Below are positions 1 to 7,611 of a DNA stretch of 37,954 bases, piece by piece. Source of the DNA: a virus; IMG/VR virus record IMGVR_UViG_3300047478_000221, positions 1 to 37,954 of that record; one strand, 5' to 3'. A program made the position numbers and the translations under genes. The notes beneath the pieces were generated by a model that did not search any database, had not been told where the DNA came from, and worked only from the letters and a program-made list of their open reading frames with translations. Positions within the stretch are counted from its first letter, which is position 1. Each line of letters begins with the position of its first letter.

Positions 1-239
1 GATTCGGGTTGGCAATCTTTCTCATCACTTCAGGAAAGCGGTTCCATGCCGTTTGGTGAGAAAATCCTAAAATCTGATATGCTTCCTTGCGCTTATGGGT
101 TTGTAAGATGCCTAAAACCACTTCCGCATCTGGATATTGAGGGATATTATAGAGCCATACTATTTGATGCATTTTACAGGTTTTCAAAATCGTTTGAGGA
201 GAACAGCCTAGCTCTTTGGATGCTTGCTTTAACGAAACT
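1..239. repeat. Direct repeat of the window end (circular overlap), copy 1
   Basis: Positions 1-239 match 37716-37954 base for base except position 112 (C) against 37827 (T). Coding on both strands continues in frame when the copies are merged: terL forward and the HNH gene in reverse. This is the usual sign of a circular or circularly permuted genome assembled into one linear contig. A true terminal repeat placed inside an essential gene is less likely. Confidence 0.93.
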
Positions 240-592
240 TCTGGGTTGCGAGCAACTTTTAGCACATTATCAACAAAATTTGGATTATAACACTTCGCAG
301 CTTTTTGATGATGAGACATGTGAGCAGATTGGGTCTCAAATAGTTCAAGATTTGAAGGAGTATTGTTCAACTTATCCCCATCTATATGATGGACACGTTC
401 AGTTGGCAGAAGAAAGCGTCCTAGCTCTAATTCCATTATTAAGCGATGCTGCCAAACCATGCCTCTTAGATTACAATATGGGTGGAATGGGCAGTACTCA
501 AGCATATATCCACACCTTACCACAGTATGACTATTGCCATCCATATACCGATGAGGAAAGGGCATGTTCCGAGGAAAGTGTGTTCGTCCCAT
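1..592 (-). CDS. Antisense HNH homing endonuclease nested in the TerL intein (N-terminal part)
   Basis: The complement of the intein carries an ORF starting at ATG 592-590. It runs off the window start and continues from 37954 down to a stop at 37666 (213 residues in all). It is a clear HNH_3-type endonuclease. CGYMLEYCPFHPYC is near residues 27-40, WQHRLIMELELGR follows at 47-59, and then comes the catalytic VHHIDGDKLNN (66-76) with SNLELFETQSAHMSHH (79-94). Likely key residues are His67, His68, Asp70, Asn76, Asn80 and His90. Two helix-turn-helix-like segments for DNA binding follow. Its codon positions 1, 2 and 3 lie opposite sense positions 1, 3 and 2. An AGGA stands 10 bases before the start, and a TTGACA-type promoter lies further upstream at 653-683. 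By family knowledge it should cut intein-free terL alleles; that target is inferred. An internal ATG at 565-563 is an alternative start. Confidence 0.9.
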   Translation of the reverse strand, partial: MGRTHFPRNMPFPHRYMDGNSHTVVRCGYMLEYCPFHPYCNLRGMVWQHRLIMELELGRFLLPTERVHHIDGDKLNNTPSNLELFETQSAHMSHHQKAAKCYNPNFVDNVLKVARNPEVSLKQASKELGCSPQTILKTCKMHQIVWLYNIPQYPDAEVVLGILQTHKRKEAYQILGFSHQTAWNRFPEVMRKIANPN

Positions 593-1746
593 TTATTAGT
601 TATCCTATAGAAGATAAAGAAGTTATAGACATCACCGTACGTAACGCTAATCATTATATAGCTACTAACACAATGATTGTCAATAAGAATACTTGGATTG
701 GCTTTGATGAATTAGGCAACTGGGCTAGTAATGACATCTTTAAAATGCTTATTGGCTGTCTTCGTAATGCTAACGAGGAAGTTAAGACTAAAAGAATACG
801 CTGTTCTGCAAACCCAGGTGGTATTGGGCATCATTGGGTTAAAAGATTTTTCATAGACCATGCTCCTATGGGCTATACTCCAAAAGCAGATCCTGACACT
901 AAAATGATTGTAATGTTTATCCCTTCAAAAGTGCAAGATAACGTACTTTTAATGAAACGTGACCCTGATTACGTTAATCGCTTAAAAGGTGTTGGTAGTC
1001 CTGAACTTGTTAGAGCTTGGCTTGATGGAGACTGGTCAGTTGTTACAGGTGCATACTTTCCAGAATTTAATATAGCAAAACATGTTATAGCTCCTTTTAA
1101 GATTCCAAGCCACTGGTTTAGAATTGGGGGTTTTGACTGGGGTTCTTCTAAACCTTTTTGCTATCTTTGGTGTGCTATCTCAGATGGAACGATATTGCCA
1201 CGAGGTTCTATTATAGTTTACAATGAATATTACGGATGCTCAGAACCTAATAAAGGCTTAAAGCTTGATGTTAGGCAAGTTGCTGAAGGTATCCACTTAC
1301 GAGATAGGTTATATCCAGTTCATGCAGCTGTAGCAGACCCTGCTATCTTTAAAGAAGAAGGGGGATTTTCTATAGGGCAGGAATTCTTTAGAAATGGCAT
1401 TAGGTTTCAAAGAGCTGATAACGTAAGAAAGGCAGGGTGGGAACAAGTACGAAAAAGGCTAAACGGGGAAGATGGTAAGCCTCAATTATACATTTTTGGT
1501 ACATGTGAGCACTTAATTAGAACGCTTCCTGCTATTCAGCATGATAAAACAGACCCAGAAGATGTTGACACAGATGGGGAAGATCATGCATTAGATACAT
1601 TGCGGTATGTGTGCATGACTAGGGTTAATCCAAAAGATAAGGCTCTAGAGCCAGAAAAAGTTAGAGATATTACCGCCTTTACTTTTAATGATGCTATGAG
1701 AATTAAACGGCAAGAAAAGAAAAAGTTTAACTATAAAAGAATTTAA
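1..1746 (+). CDS. terL: Terminase large subunit, C-terminal part, with most of its intein
   Basis: This is the continuation of the gene that starts at 37095; the reading frame is open from base 1, and bases 1-239 duplicate the window end. The joined precursor is 788 residues: N-extein 1-140, intein 141-437, C-extein 438-788. After splicing the enzyme would be 491 residues, normal for a phage packaging motor. The C-extein opens with TWIGFDELGNW (from 691), the Walker B motif with its Asp-Glu pair. It continues into an RNase H-like headful nuclease whose acidic residues are visible in GGFDWGS (about 1126-1143), VADPAIF (about 1330) and DHALDTLRY (about 1582-1605). The protein docks on the portal, hydrolyses ATP to drive DNA into the procapsid and cuts the concatemer. 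The stop codon overlaps the portal start as TAATG. Confidence 0.95.
   Translation, partial: DSGWQSFSSLQESGSMPFGEKILKSDMLPCAYGFVRCLKPLPHLDIEGYYRAILFDAFYRFSKSFEENSLALWMLALTKLLGCEQLLAHYQQNLDYNTSQLFDDETCEQIGSQIVQDLKEYCSTYPHLYDGHVQLAEESVLALIPLLSDAAKPCLLDYNMGGMGSTQAYIHTLPQYDYCHPYTDEERACSEESVFVPFISYPIEDKEVIDITVRNANHYIATNTMIVNKNTWIGFDELGNWASNDIFKMLIGCLRNANEEVKTKRIRCSANPGGIGHHWVKRFFIDHAPMGYTPKADPDTKMIVMFIPSKVQDNVLLMKRDPDYVNRLKGVGSPELVRAWLDGDWSVVTGAYFPEFNIAKHVIAPFKIPSHWFRIGGFDWGSSKPFCYLWCAISDGTILPRGSIIVYNEYYGCSEPNKGLKLDVRQVAEGIHLRDRLYPVHAAVADPAIFKEEGGFSIGQEFFRNGIRFQRADNVRKAGWEQVRKRLNGEDGKPQLYIFGTCEHLIRTLPAIQHDKTDPEDVDTDGEDHALDTLRYVCMTRVNPKDKALEPEKVRDITAFTFNDAMRIKRQEKKKFNYKRI
653..683 (-). promoter_or_regulatory. 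Predicted sigma70 promoter for the antisense HNH gene
   Basis: On the minus strand there is a perfect TTGACA (683-678). It is followed by TATATA at 17-base spacing (660-655) and by the exact TATAAT at 19-base spacing (658-653). Transcription would start near 645-650 and give a leader of about 55 bases before ATG 592. The promoter lies inside the codons for intein block G (MIVN), so it must satisfy both coding and promoter needs. AT-rich DNA makes chance matches possible. Confidence 0.55.
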
Positions 1747-3965
1747 TGGAAGAAAAGACAGAAAAAGAAGAAATTGCACACGAAAATGCAGAGCTTGCTA
1801 AAAAGTGGATTTCTCAAATTGAAATCTCAGAAAAGTACTATAAAGACTATTGGAAAAAGTGCGAAAGCCTAATCAAAACCTATACAGCACAAGGCGATAA
1901 AACAGGGGATGATTTAGATGAAGCCTTATATCAAGTAAATATCTTCTGGTCTAATGTTCAAACACTTAAACCTGCAATTTATGCAAATTTACCTGTTATT
2001 CAAGCACAACGTCGTTTTTTAGATAAAGACCCAACTGCTAACACAGCAGCTTTAATGCTAGAACGTGCTACTCATTACCAAACAGAAAATTATGATTTTA
2101 ACTCACTTATAGAAAAATGTGTAAGAGATAACCTTATTATTGGTCGTGGTACTACCTGGATAAGACACGATGCAAGCCTTAAACAAGATAGACTTCAAGT
2201 AAGTCCAATTGAGGGTGGAAAATACATTAGCGAAGAAGGAGATGAATACGAGTCTGATTCAGTTACAGAAGAAGATGGTAAATATTACGCAGTTCAAGAA
2301 GATATTACAGATGATAAAGTAATTGCAGATTATGTGCATTTTCAAGATTTCTTAACTTCAACAGCAAGAGTCTGGGAAGAAGTTAGATGGGTAGCTAGAA
2401 AGGCAAGTTATACAAAAGATGCGTTTAAAGAGCGTTTTGGTGAAGAAATGCTTAAAAAAGTGCGCTTTACGGCAGTAGAAAAAGAAGAAAAAGTCTATTT
2501 TGAAGAAGATAAGAAAGAACAAGAAAACATTAAGAAAATCTTTGTTTATGAAATTTGGTGTAAAGATACTAAAACTATTTACTGGGTGACTAAATCTTGT
2601 AAAACTCAAGTTTTAGACCAGTCAAGTGATTTTTTAGGATTAAAAGATTTCTTCCCATGTCCAAAACCATTATTTGCAACTTTAGATAATCAATCAGTTA
2701 AGCCGATTGCTGATTTCTTATTTTACCAAGACCAGGCAAATCAACTAAATGCTGTCGGTTATAGAATTAGAGTTTTGACAGAAGCCTTAAAAGTAGCTGG
2801 TATTTATGATGCTACAAGTGAAGGGCTAGCAGATTTACTAAACGCAACTGATGGGGAGATGATTCCTGTCAAAAACTTTGATGTAGTAAGAGAAAAAGGT
2901 GGAGTTGATGGGCTTATTAGCTTTATTCCACTAAAAAGCATTATAGAAGCTTTAAATACTCTATATCAAACAAGAGACTCTATTAAGCAAGAGATATATG
3001 AAATTTCTGGAGTATCTGATGTATTAAGAGGAGCAAGCAACCCTCATGAATCAGCAACGGCTCAAGAGCTAAAAGGTGAATATGCTGGTATCCGCCTATC
3101 AGATAGACAAAAACTTGTTCAAAATTTTATTAAGGAGATTTTAAGCCTTAAAGCTGAAATTATAGCTAATAAGTTCTCAGATGAAACTATTATGAGAACA
3201 TCTTCAGCTCAGCAATTTGCAATAACAGAGGATGGTCAACAAATAGACCTGTCTCAAGCCTTGGGACTTTTAAAAGATAATTTTGAAAGAGACTACAGAA
3301 TTGAGATTGAAACTAACTCTACTATTGCAACTAATCAAGCAAAGACAAAAGAAGAAATTAAAGATTTTATGGAAGGGTTCATGCAATTAATTGCTAATGT
3401 TTCAGGAGGCATTCCAGCCCCTTTAATGCCAGTAGTTAAAGAAGCAAGTTTATTCTATATTAGAACCTTTAGAGCAGGTAGAGCGCTAGAAACAAGTATT
3501 GAGAAAGCTTTAGATGCATTAAAATCACAACAAGAACAAGCTGCTCAACAACCACCTCCACCAGATCCAATGATTCAAGCAGAACAAATAAAAGCTCAAA
3601 GCAATCAAGCTGAAATGCAGATGAAAGTAGATGCTGATATGCAAAATCATCAAGGCACTATGGCGTTAAAGCAAGAACAGGCTTACATGGATTTTGAAAT
3701 AGCTCAAAGAAAACTTGATATTGAAGAATTACAAGCAGAAATTGAGATAGAAAGGCTTGGTCTTGAAAGAGCTAAGTTAGAAGCTGAATTAGGCAACCAG
3801 GATAAGGATTACGAGTTACGCTCTGCTGAAATGCTTATGAAAGATTCAGATAGAGATGGGATTGCTGCAATGGACGAGAATAAACCAAGGACTAAACGTA
3901 AAGTTGAAGGCACTTTACCAAATGGAGTTCTTGTAACTGAGGAAACAGAAGGAGTAGGAATCTAA
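1746..3965 (+). CDS. Portal protein (podovirus type)
   Basis: This 739-residue protein directly follows terL (TAATG overlap) and has the size, position and composition of P22-like portals. The dodecameric portal forms the DNA channel at one capsid vertex and binds TerL during packaging. The N-terminal two thirds contain the alternating helix/strand core with segments such as YQDQANQLNAVGYRIRVLTE and a DVLRGASNPHESATAQE stretch typical of this family. From about residue 590 the chain becomes Gln/Glu/Ala-rich with a PPPP run and a long predicted coiled coil to about 700, matching the helical barrel tail of podoviral portals. A 123-residue gene and then the scaffold follow, the normal order in this group. 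Confidence 0.85.
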   Translation: MEEKTEKEEIAHENAELAKKWISQIEISEKYYKDYWKKCESLIKTYTAQGDKTGDDLDEALYQVNIFWSNVQTLKPAIYANLPVIQAQRRFLDKDPTANTAALMLERATHYQTENYDFNSLIEKCVRDNLIIGRGTTWIRHDASLKQDRLQVSPIEGGKYISEEGDEYESDSVTEEDGKYYAVQEDITDDKVIADYVHFQDFLTSTARVWEEVRWVARKASYTKDAFKERFGEEMLKKVRFTAVEKEEKVYFEEDKKEQENIKKIFVYEIWCKDTKTIYWVTKSCKTQVLDQSSDFLGLKDFFPCPKPLFATLDNQSVKPIADFLFYQDQANQLNAVGYRIRVLTEALKVAGIYDATSEGLADLLNATDGEMIPVKNFDVVREKGGVDGLISFIPLKSIIEALNTLYQTRDSIKQEIYEISGVSDVLRGASNPHESATAQELKGEYAGIRLSDRQKLVQNFIKEILSLKAEIIANKFSDETIMRTSSAQQFAITEDGQQIDLSQALGLLKDNFERDYRIEIETNSTIATNQAKTKEEIKDFMEGFMQLIANVSGGIPAPLMPVVKEASLFYIRTFRAGRALETSIEKALDALKSQQEQAAQQPPPPDPMIQAEQIKAQSNQAEMQMKVDADMQNHQGTMALKQEQAYMDFEIAQRKLDIEELQAEIEIERLGLERAKLEAELGNQDKDYELRSAEMLMKDSDRDGIAAMDENKPRTKRKVEGTLPNGVLVTEETEGVGI

Positions 3966-4336
3966 TGACAAAAAAAATGTATAAATTTAATTCTAAATGC
4001 CATGTTACAGAAATGACAGAAGAAGAAATACTTGAGTATGAAAAAGAGCAAAAAGAAGAAGAAGAAAGAATAGAGAAAATGCAAGCTAAGCGTTTTAATT
4101 ATGGAGTAATTCAAGATACTATGGCTCCAATCTTATGCCATGCAGATGGAAAGATGTATGACTCAAAATCAGAGTATCGTAGAGCCTTAAAAAGACATGG
4201 GATGATTGAAGTTGGAAATGAACTTAAAGACCCAGAAAAAAGATATAAAAAAGAAAGCATGGCAGAAATTAGAGAGCAGGACAGAAAGCTAAATGATGAC
4301 ATTGATAGAGCTTTAGCAAGATTTGGAATACATTAA
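3965..4336 (+). CDS. Conserved small protein between portal and scaffold
   Basis: This 123-residue protein starts at the TAATG overlap with the portal stop. Residues about 18-40 are highly charged and probably helical (many Glu and Lys). The middle has an ADGKMYDSKSEYRRALKRHG segment, followed by EVGNE. Such a 'Ser-Lys-Ser, Tyr-Arg, Leu-Lys-Arg-His-Gly' block is common in small proteins next to podoviral portals. Its function is unknown, and a minor head or assembly role is inferred only from position. No membrane segment or catalytic motif is visible. Confidence 0.7.
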   Translation: MTKKMYKFNSKCHVTEMTEEEILEYEKEQKEEEERIEKMQAKRFNYGVIQDTMAPILCHADGKMYDSKSEYRRALKRHGMIEVGNELKDPEKRYKKESMAEIREQDRKLNDDIDRALARFGIH

Positions 4337-4346
4337 GGAAAGACAT

Positions 4347-5411
4347 ATGACAGACAAACTAACAGATGATGAACTTTTAGATAAAGCAATTGATGATGCA
4401 ATGGAATCATCAGGAGTAGAATCAAGTGAAGAAGATATTGAAGTCGATTCAGAGGAAGTTTCTAGTGATGAAGAAGTCCCAGAGGAAGAAGAAGCTTCTG
4501 AGGACACTGAAACTGAGCCAGAGCAAAGTGCAGAAAGTGAAATGCCAGCTACTGAAGTTACAGACGAGCCAGAATTAGATCCAATACTACCTCCAAGTTC
4601 TTTAAAACCAGAAGCAAAAGAAGCATTCTCTAAAGCTCCAAGAGTCTTACAAGAGGATATGCATAGAGTTTTATTAGATTCTCAAAGATACTTAACTAAA
4701 GTATCTCAAGAAGCGGCCGAACTAAGACGCACAACAGAAGGTGTTTTTAAAGCGTTTGAGCCGTATCAAGAAAGACTAAGATTATCAGGACAAAACCCTG
4801 AGCAGGTAGTAGGGACTATGCTTGCATGGGATCATATGTTTAAAGAAGATCCAGTTAATGCAATTGTAGAAGCTGCAAATAAAACTGGTGTTGATTTATA
4901 TCAATTTGCTCAACAAATATTAGGAGGAGGCATTCAACAACCAGACCCTCAATATTTAGAAAGTCAAAGACAAATACAAGAGCTTGAGCAGAGATTAAGA
5001 GAAAGAGAAGAAAGAGACTCTTATCAGGCACAAACAAATTTAGAACTTGAAGCAGATGCTTTTTTAAGTGAAACAAGTCCAAGTGGCACTTTGCTTAGAC
5101 CCTACGCACAAAACGAAGAAGTCTTACAAGAGATGGTTCTTCAAATTCAAGTGATAAGACAAGCCAATCCGAAACTTGCCCCAAGGCAAATACTTCATGA
5201 GGCTTATAATCGAGCAATTAGAGTAAATGATTCAGTGCAATCAGATATAAAACGAGCAGAGCAAGCTAAACTAGCAAAGAAACAGAAAATTGAAGATGCT
5301 AAAAAATCTTCTAAGGTAGTTAAACAAACTGGTTCTTATCCTAGTGGGAATTCTGGCTTTGTTGATATTGATGATGCAATAGATCAAGCAATGGATGTGC
5401 ATTTTAAATAA
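4347..5411 (+). CDS. Scaffolding protein
   Basis: The start at 4347 (354 residues) is preferred over an in-frame ATG at 4323 because AAGGAAAG lies just before it and it avoids overlap with the upstream gene. The first 80 residues are extremely acidic, with runs of Glu, Ser and Asp. The middle is helical with a coiled coil (YLESQRQIQELEQRLRERE region), and the C-terminal third is basic (KRAEQAKLAKKQKIEDAKK). An acidic N-terminus, helical middle and basic C-terminal tail directly upstream of the capsid gene is the classic scaffold design. The basic tail binds capsid subunits, and the protein leaves or is cleaved during maturation. Identification rests on position and composition. Confidence 0.78.
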   Translation: MTDKLTDDELLDKAIDDAMESSGVESSEEDIEVDSEEVSSDEEVPEEEEASEDTETEPEQSAESEMPATEVTDEPELDPILPPSSLKPEAKEAFSKAPRVLQEDMHRVLLDSQRYLTKVSQEAAELRRTTEGVFKAFEPYQERLRLSGQNPEQVVGTMLAWDHMFKEDPVNAIVEAANKTGVDLYQFAQQILGGGIQQPDPQYLESQRQIQELEQRLREREERDSYQAQTNLELEADAFLSETSPSGTLLRPYAQNEEVLQEMVLQIQVIRQANPKLAPRQILHEAYNRAIRVNDSVQSDIKRAEQAKLAKKQKIEDAKKSSKVVKQTGSYPSGNSGFVDIDDAIDQAMDVHFK

Positions 5412-5427
5412 ATTTTAGGAGAATTTT

Positions 5428-6408
5428 ATGCCAGGAATAAATTATGGCGATATTATCTCTACTACTTTGAAATTAAGAAGTGGTGGAGTCGCTAACAACT
5501 TTGAGAACAACAACGCTTTTATGGCGTCTCTCAAAAAACGTGGAAACATAGTAAAAGTAGATGGTGGGGAAGCTTTGTATGAAACTTTAGCATATCAAGC
5601 AAACTCAACTGTAAGCTCATATAGTGGTTATGATATATTAAATACTACACCTCAGAATATCCTAGATATGGCAGCATATCAGTGGAAGCAAACTGCTGGT
5701 AGTATTTCAATGTCAGGTCTTGAGAAATTAAAAAACTCTGGCAAATCTGCTATTAAATCGCTTATCAAAGAAAGAGTTAAAAACCTTGAAGGTTCTATTA
5801 GAAATAACTTAGAAACTCAGTTATTTTCTGATGGTACTGGTAATGGTGGTAAGGATATTGGTGGTCTACAACATATCGTTGCAGATACTAACACAAACAC
5901 AGTAGGTGCTATTTCAGGTTCTACATACTCTTTCTGGAGAAATGAAGTACTTGATGCATCTTCAAGTACTGCTGGTGCTGTAAGTAATGCTAACATTAGT
6001 CAGCATTTAAATGATCTTTGGATGAGCCTTGTAAGAGGTGAAGACTCTCCAACTGATATTTTTGCTGATAACTTATATTGGGGATTCTACCATGATTCAT
6101 TGACTGATATTCAAAGAATTACTTCTGAGAAAAATTCAGCTTCAAGTGGGTTCACTCAATTAGCATATAAAATAAATATTCCAGTTTATTTAGTAGGTGG
6201 TAAAGGTGGAGCATGTCCAGCTAGCCATTTATATATGTTGAATATGGATTATTTAAAACTACAAGTTCATAAAGACCAATATCTTGAGCCTTTATCAACT
6301 GGTGGTCGTCGTAACCCAGTTAACCAAGACGCTTTTATTGATTTTATTGGATTTGCAGGTAACTTAACTTGCTCTAATAGATCACTACAAGGTGTTTTAA
6401 AAGCTTAA
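5428..6408 (+). CDS. Major capsid protein
   Basis: This 326-residue protein, with a strong AGGAG ribosome site 8 bases before its ATG, follows the scaffold. It has the low-charge, Ser/Gly/Asn-rich composition of abundant shell proteins. Segments such as NNLETQLFSDGTGNGGKDIGG (around residues 130-150) and SPTDIFADNLYWGFY (about 207-222) resemble major capsid proteins of small podoviruses. A fold of the HK97 class is expected but cannot be proven by eye. The next gene has a near-identical translation leader and encodes a decoration-like protein, and a terminator follows the pair. The arrangement suits high expression of the two shell proteins. Confidence 0.88.
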   Translation: MPGINYGDIISTTLKLRSGGVANNFENNNAFMASLKKRGNIVKVDGGEALYETLAYQANSTVSSYSGYDILNTTPQNILDMAAYQWKQTAGSISMSGLEKLKNSGKSAIKSLIKERVKNLEGSIRNNLETQLFSDGTGNGGKDIGGLQHIVADTNTNTVGAISGSTYSFWRNEVLDASSSTAGAVSNANISQHLNDLWMSLVRGEDSPTDIFADNLYWGFYHDSLTDIQRITSEKNSASSGFTQLAYKINIPVYLVGGKGGACPASHLYMLNMDYLKLQVHKDQYLEPLSTGGRRNPVNQDAFIDFIGFAGNLTCSNRSLQGVLKA

Positions 6409-6424
6409 TTTATAGGAGAATTTT

Positions 6425-6916
6425 ATGCCATTTAGTTTAGATAATGTGCTAGGGGTAGACCTAGCTTCAACATATACTGCAACTCAGTTCCAAAACGGAG
6501 AAGCGGGGGCTTTACTTGGTCAAAGAGTATTGGCAAATGATGGAAATACTTATGTATTTGTATTAGCTGCTGAGGCTATTAGTGCATATGCTGCATGTCG
6601 TTTATTAGAAAACGGGACTGTAGATATGTTAACTACTACAAACTCAGGCGCAGTTCCAACAACTGTAGTAGTGCCTCAAGTAGCTATCGCAAGTGCTAGT
6701 TATGGCTGGGCTGTAGAAAGAGGTGTGAATTTCTTAGTTCTTGCCTTAACACTTTGCGCTGCTGATGTTAAAGTTTATACAACTGCAACAGCAGGTGCTA
6801 TAGATGATACAGCAACAGACTTAATTCAAGGATTAAGACTTAACGCAGCTGTTGGTGGAGCAACTGCCGCAACGAGTGCTTCTGCTGTAAACGGTATGAG
6901 CACAAACGACGCATAA
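6425..6916 (+). CDS. Capsid decoration / head-stabilising protein
   Basis: This 163-residue, Ala/Thr/Val-rich, nearly charge-free protein is encoded immediately after the major capsid gene. Its leader (TAGGAGAATTTTATGCCA) is almost the same as that of the capsid gene. The sequence suggests beta structure throughout (GQRVLANDGNTYVFVLAAEA, TVVVPQVAIASASYGWAVERG), as in small capsid-decorating proteins. The Ala/Thr-rich end (GGATAATSASAVNG) looks flexible. A strong hairpin terminator follows the stop codon. The assignment is inferred from position and composition. Confidence 0.65.
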   Translation: MPFSLDNVLGVDLASTYTATQFQNGEAGALLGQRVLANDGNTYVFVLAAEAISAYAACRLLENGTVDMLTTTNSGAVPTTVVVPQVAIASASYGWAVERGVNFLVLALTLCAADVKVYTTATAGAIDDTATDLIQGLRLNAAVGGATAATSASAVNGMSTNDA

Positions 6917-6930
6917 TGCGAAGTTTAGAA

Positions 6931-6956
6931 GTTTGGGAGGGGAAGCCCTCCCTTTT
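6931..6956 (+). terminator. Rho-independent terminator after the capsid genes
   Basis: GGGAGGG (6935-6941), a GAAG tetraloop and CCCTCCC (6946-6952) form a 7-bp GC stem followed by TTTT. It lies between the decoration gene and the next gene, which has no obvious promoter of its own. It probably acts as a partial terminator that boosts capsid transcripts over downstream tail genes. Confidence 0.85.
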
Positions 6957-6976
6957 AATATTTCATAAGGAAAGAC

Positions 6977-7606
6977 ATGATAACAAGCGAATTAATAGGA
7001 CAATTTAATCAACAAGGTGGGATTCAGAGTTTTGGAGCTGATGCCAATCTTTTAGTACACTTTGAAGAAAGATTAGTAGAGAAGAAAGTAAAACCAGAAG
7101 GTTCAGAAGAAGCGGTAACAGTACTAGAGAAAGCTGAATTTGTAGTAATTACTATGCATGGGGGAGATTCCTCTATTCATAAAATTACTAATGAAAATAG
7201 AAAAAAATTCTGTGAAATTAGATTCCCAAGTCAATATGCTAAATTTAAAGATGGATTAAAAAAAGAGGATCAATATCAAATTGGGACTCCAGTATCTGCT
7301 TTAATTAAAGATGAAGCTTTAGCTGAGACTCTTAAAATTAATGGAGTATTTAACCTTGAGCAGTTCTCACAAGCTGGTGATAACTTACTTAAAGCTATCC
7401 CTAACGGTTATGAGTTAAGAAAAGAGGCTGAAAAGCTATTGAGCCAGACTAAAGATTCTAGTACAATAGAAGAACTAAAAGCACAGATCGCAAGTCTATC
7501 TGCTAAAATTCAAGCAAAAGATGAAGTTATAGTAGAGCCTGTTGTAGAACAGGAGGTTTTAGAGGATGATAAACCTGTAAAGCCTAAATCAAATAAAAAG
7601 GCTTAA
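6977..7606 (+). CDS. Conserved phage virion-region protein, unknown function
   Basis: This 209-residue protein has an AAGGAAAG ribosome site. It contains an EIRFPSQYAKFKDG stretch followed by a GTPVSALIKDEALAETLKI segment and then a helical NGVFNLEQFSQAGDNLLKAI. Short proteins with an 'FP..Y..FK..G', 'GTP' and 'gI.tleql' order are frequent in head regions of podoviruses but lack a proven role. The C-terminal 60 residues are coiled-coil-like and charged, ending in a Lys-rich tail. A minor head component or assembly factor is likely from position. Confidence 0.6.
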   Translation: MITSELIGQFNQQGGIQSFGADANLLVHFEERLVEKKVKPEGSEEAVTVLEKAEFVVITMHGGDSSIHKITNENRKKFCEIRFPSQYAKFKDGLKKEDQYQIGTPVSALIKDEALAETLKINGVFNLEQFSQAGDNLLKAIPNGYELRKEAEKLLSQTKDSSTIEELKAQIASLSAKIQAKDEVIVEPVVEQEVLEDDKPVKPKSNKKA

Positions 7607-7611
7607 TTTAA

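Larger units (their letters stand above)
1..690 (+). other. TerL intein, C-terminal part (sense strand)
   Basis: The intein ends at Asn (688-690) just before Thr (691-693), the first C-extein residue. The C-terminal splicing blocks F and G read EVIDITVRNANHYIAT then MIVNKN (about 619-690). The residue before the terminal Asn is Lys instead of the usual His, which is tolerated in some inteins. Between block B (near the window end) and block F, the roughly 130 sense residues encoded by about 200-590 show no LAGLIDADG or sense-strand HNH motif. That stretch is the complement of the antisense HNH gene. Joined to 37515-37954 the intein is 297 residues. Confidence 0.9.

Noticed and set aside
1-239. 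True direct terminal repeat of the virion DNA
   Set aside because: The repeat lies inside the terL intein, both reading frames continue across it, and one base differs. Circular-assembly overlap explains it more simply. Read-end mapping would settle it.
240-560. LAGLIDADG or sense-strand HNH endonuclease inside the intein
   Set aside because: No such motif is visible in the sense residues; the endonuclease signature is found only on the antisense strand.
2358-2609. Phe-rich 83-residue minus-strand ORF in the portal gene
   Set aside because: Produced by the Lys/Glu-rich sense code; no start signal or family match.
4313-4507. Ser-rich minus-strand ORF
   Set aside because: Complement of the acidic scaffold start; pure low complexity.
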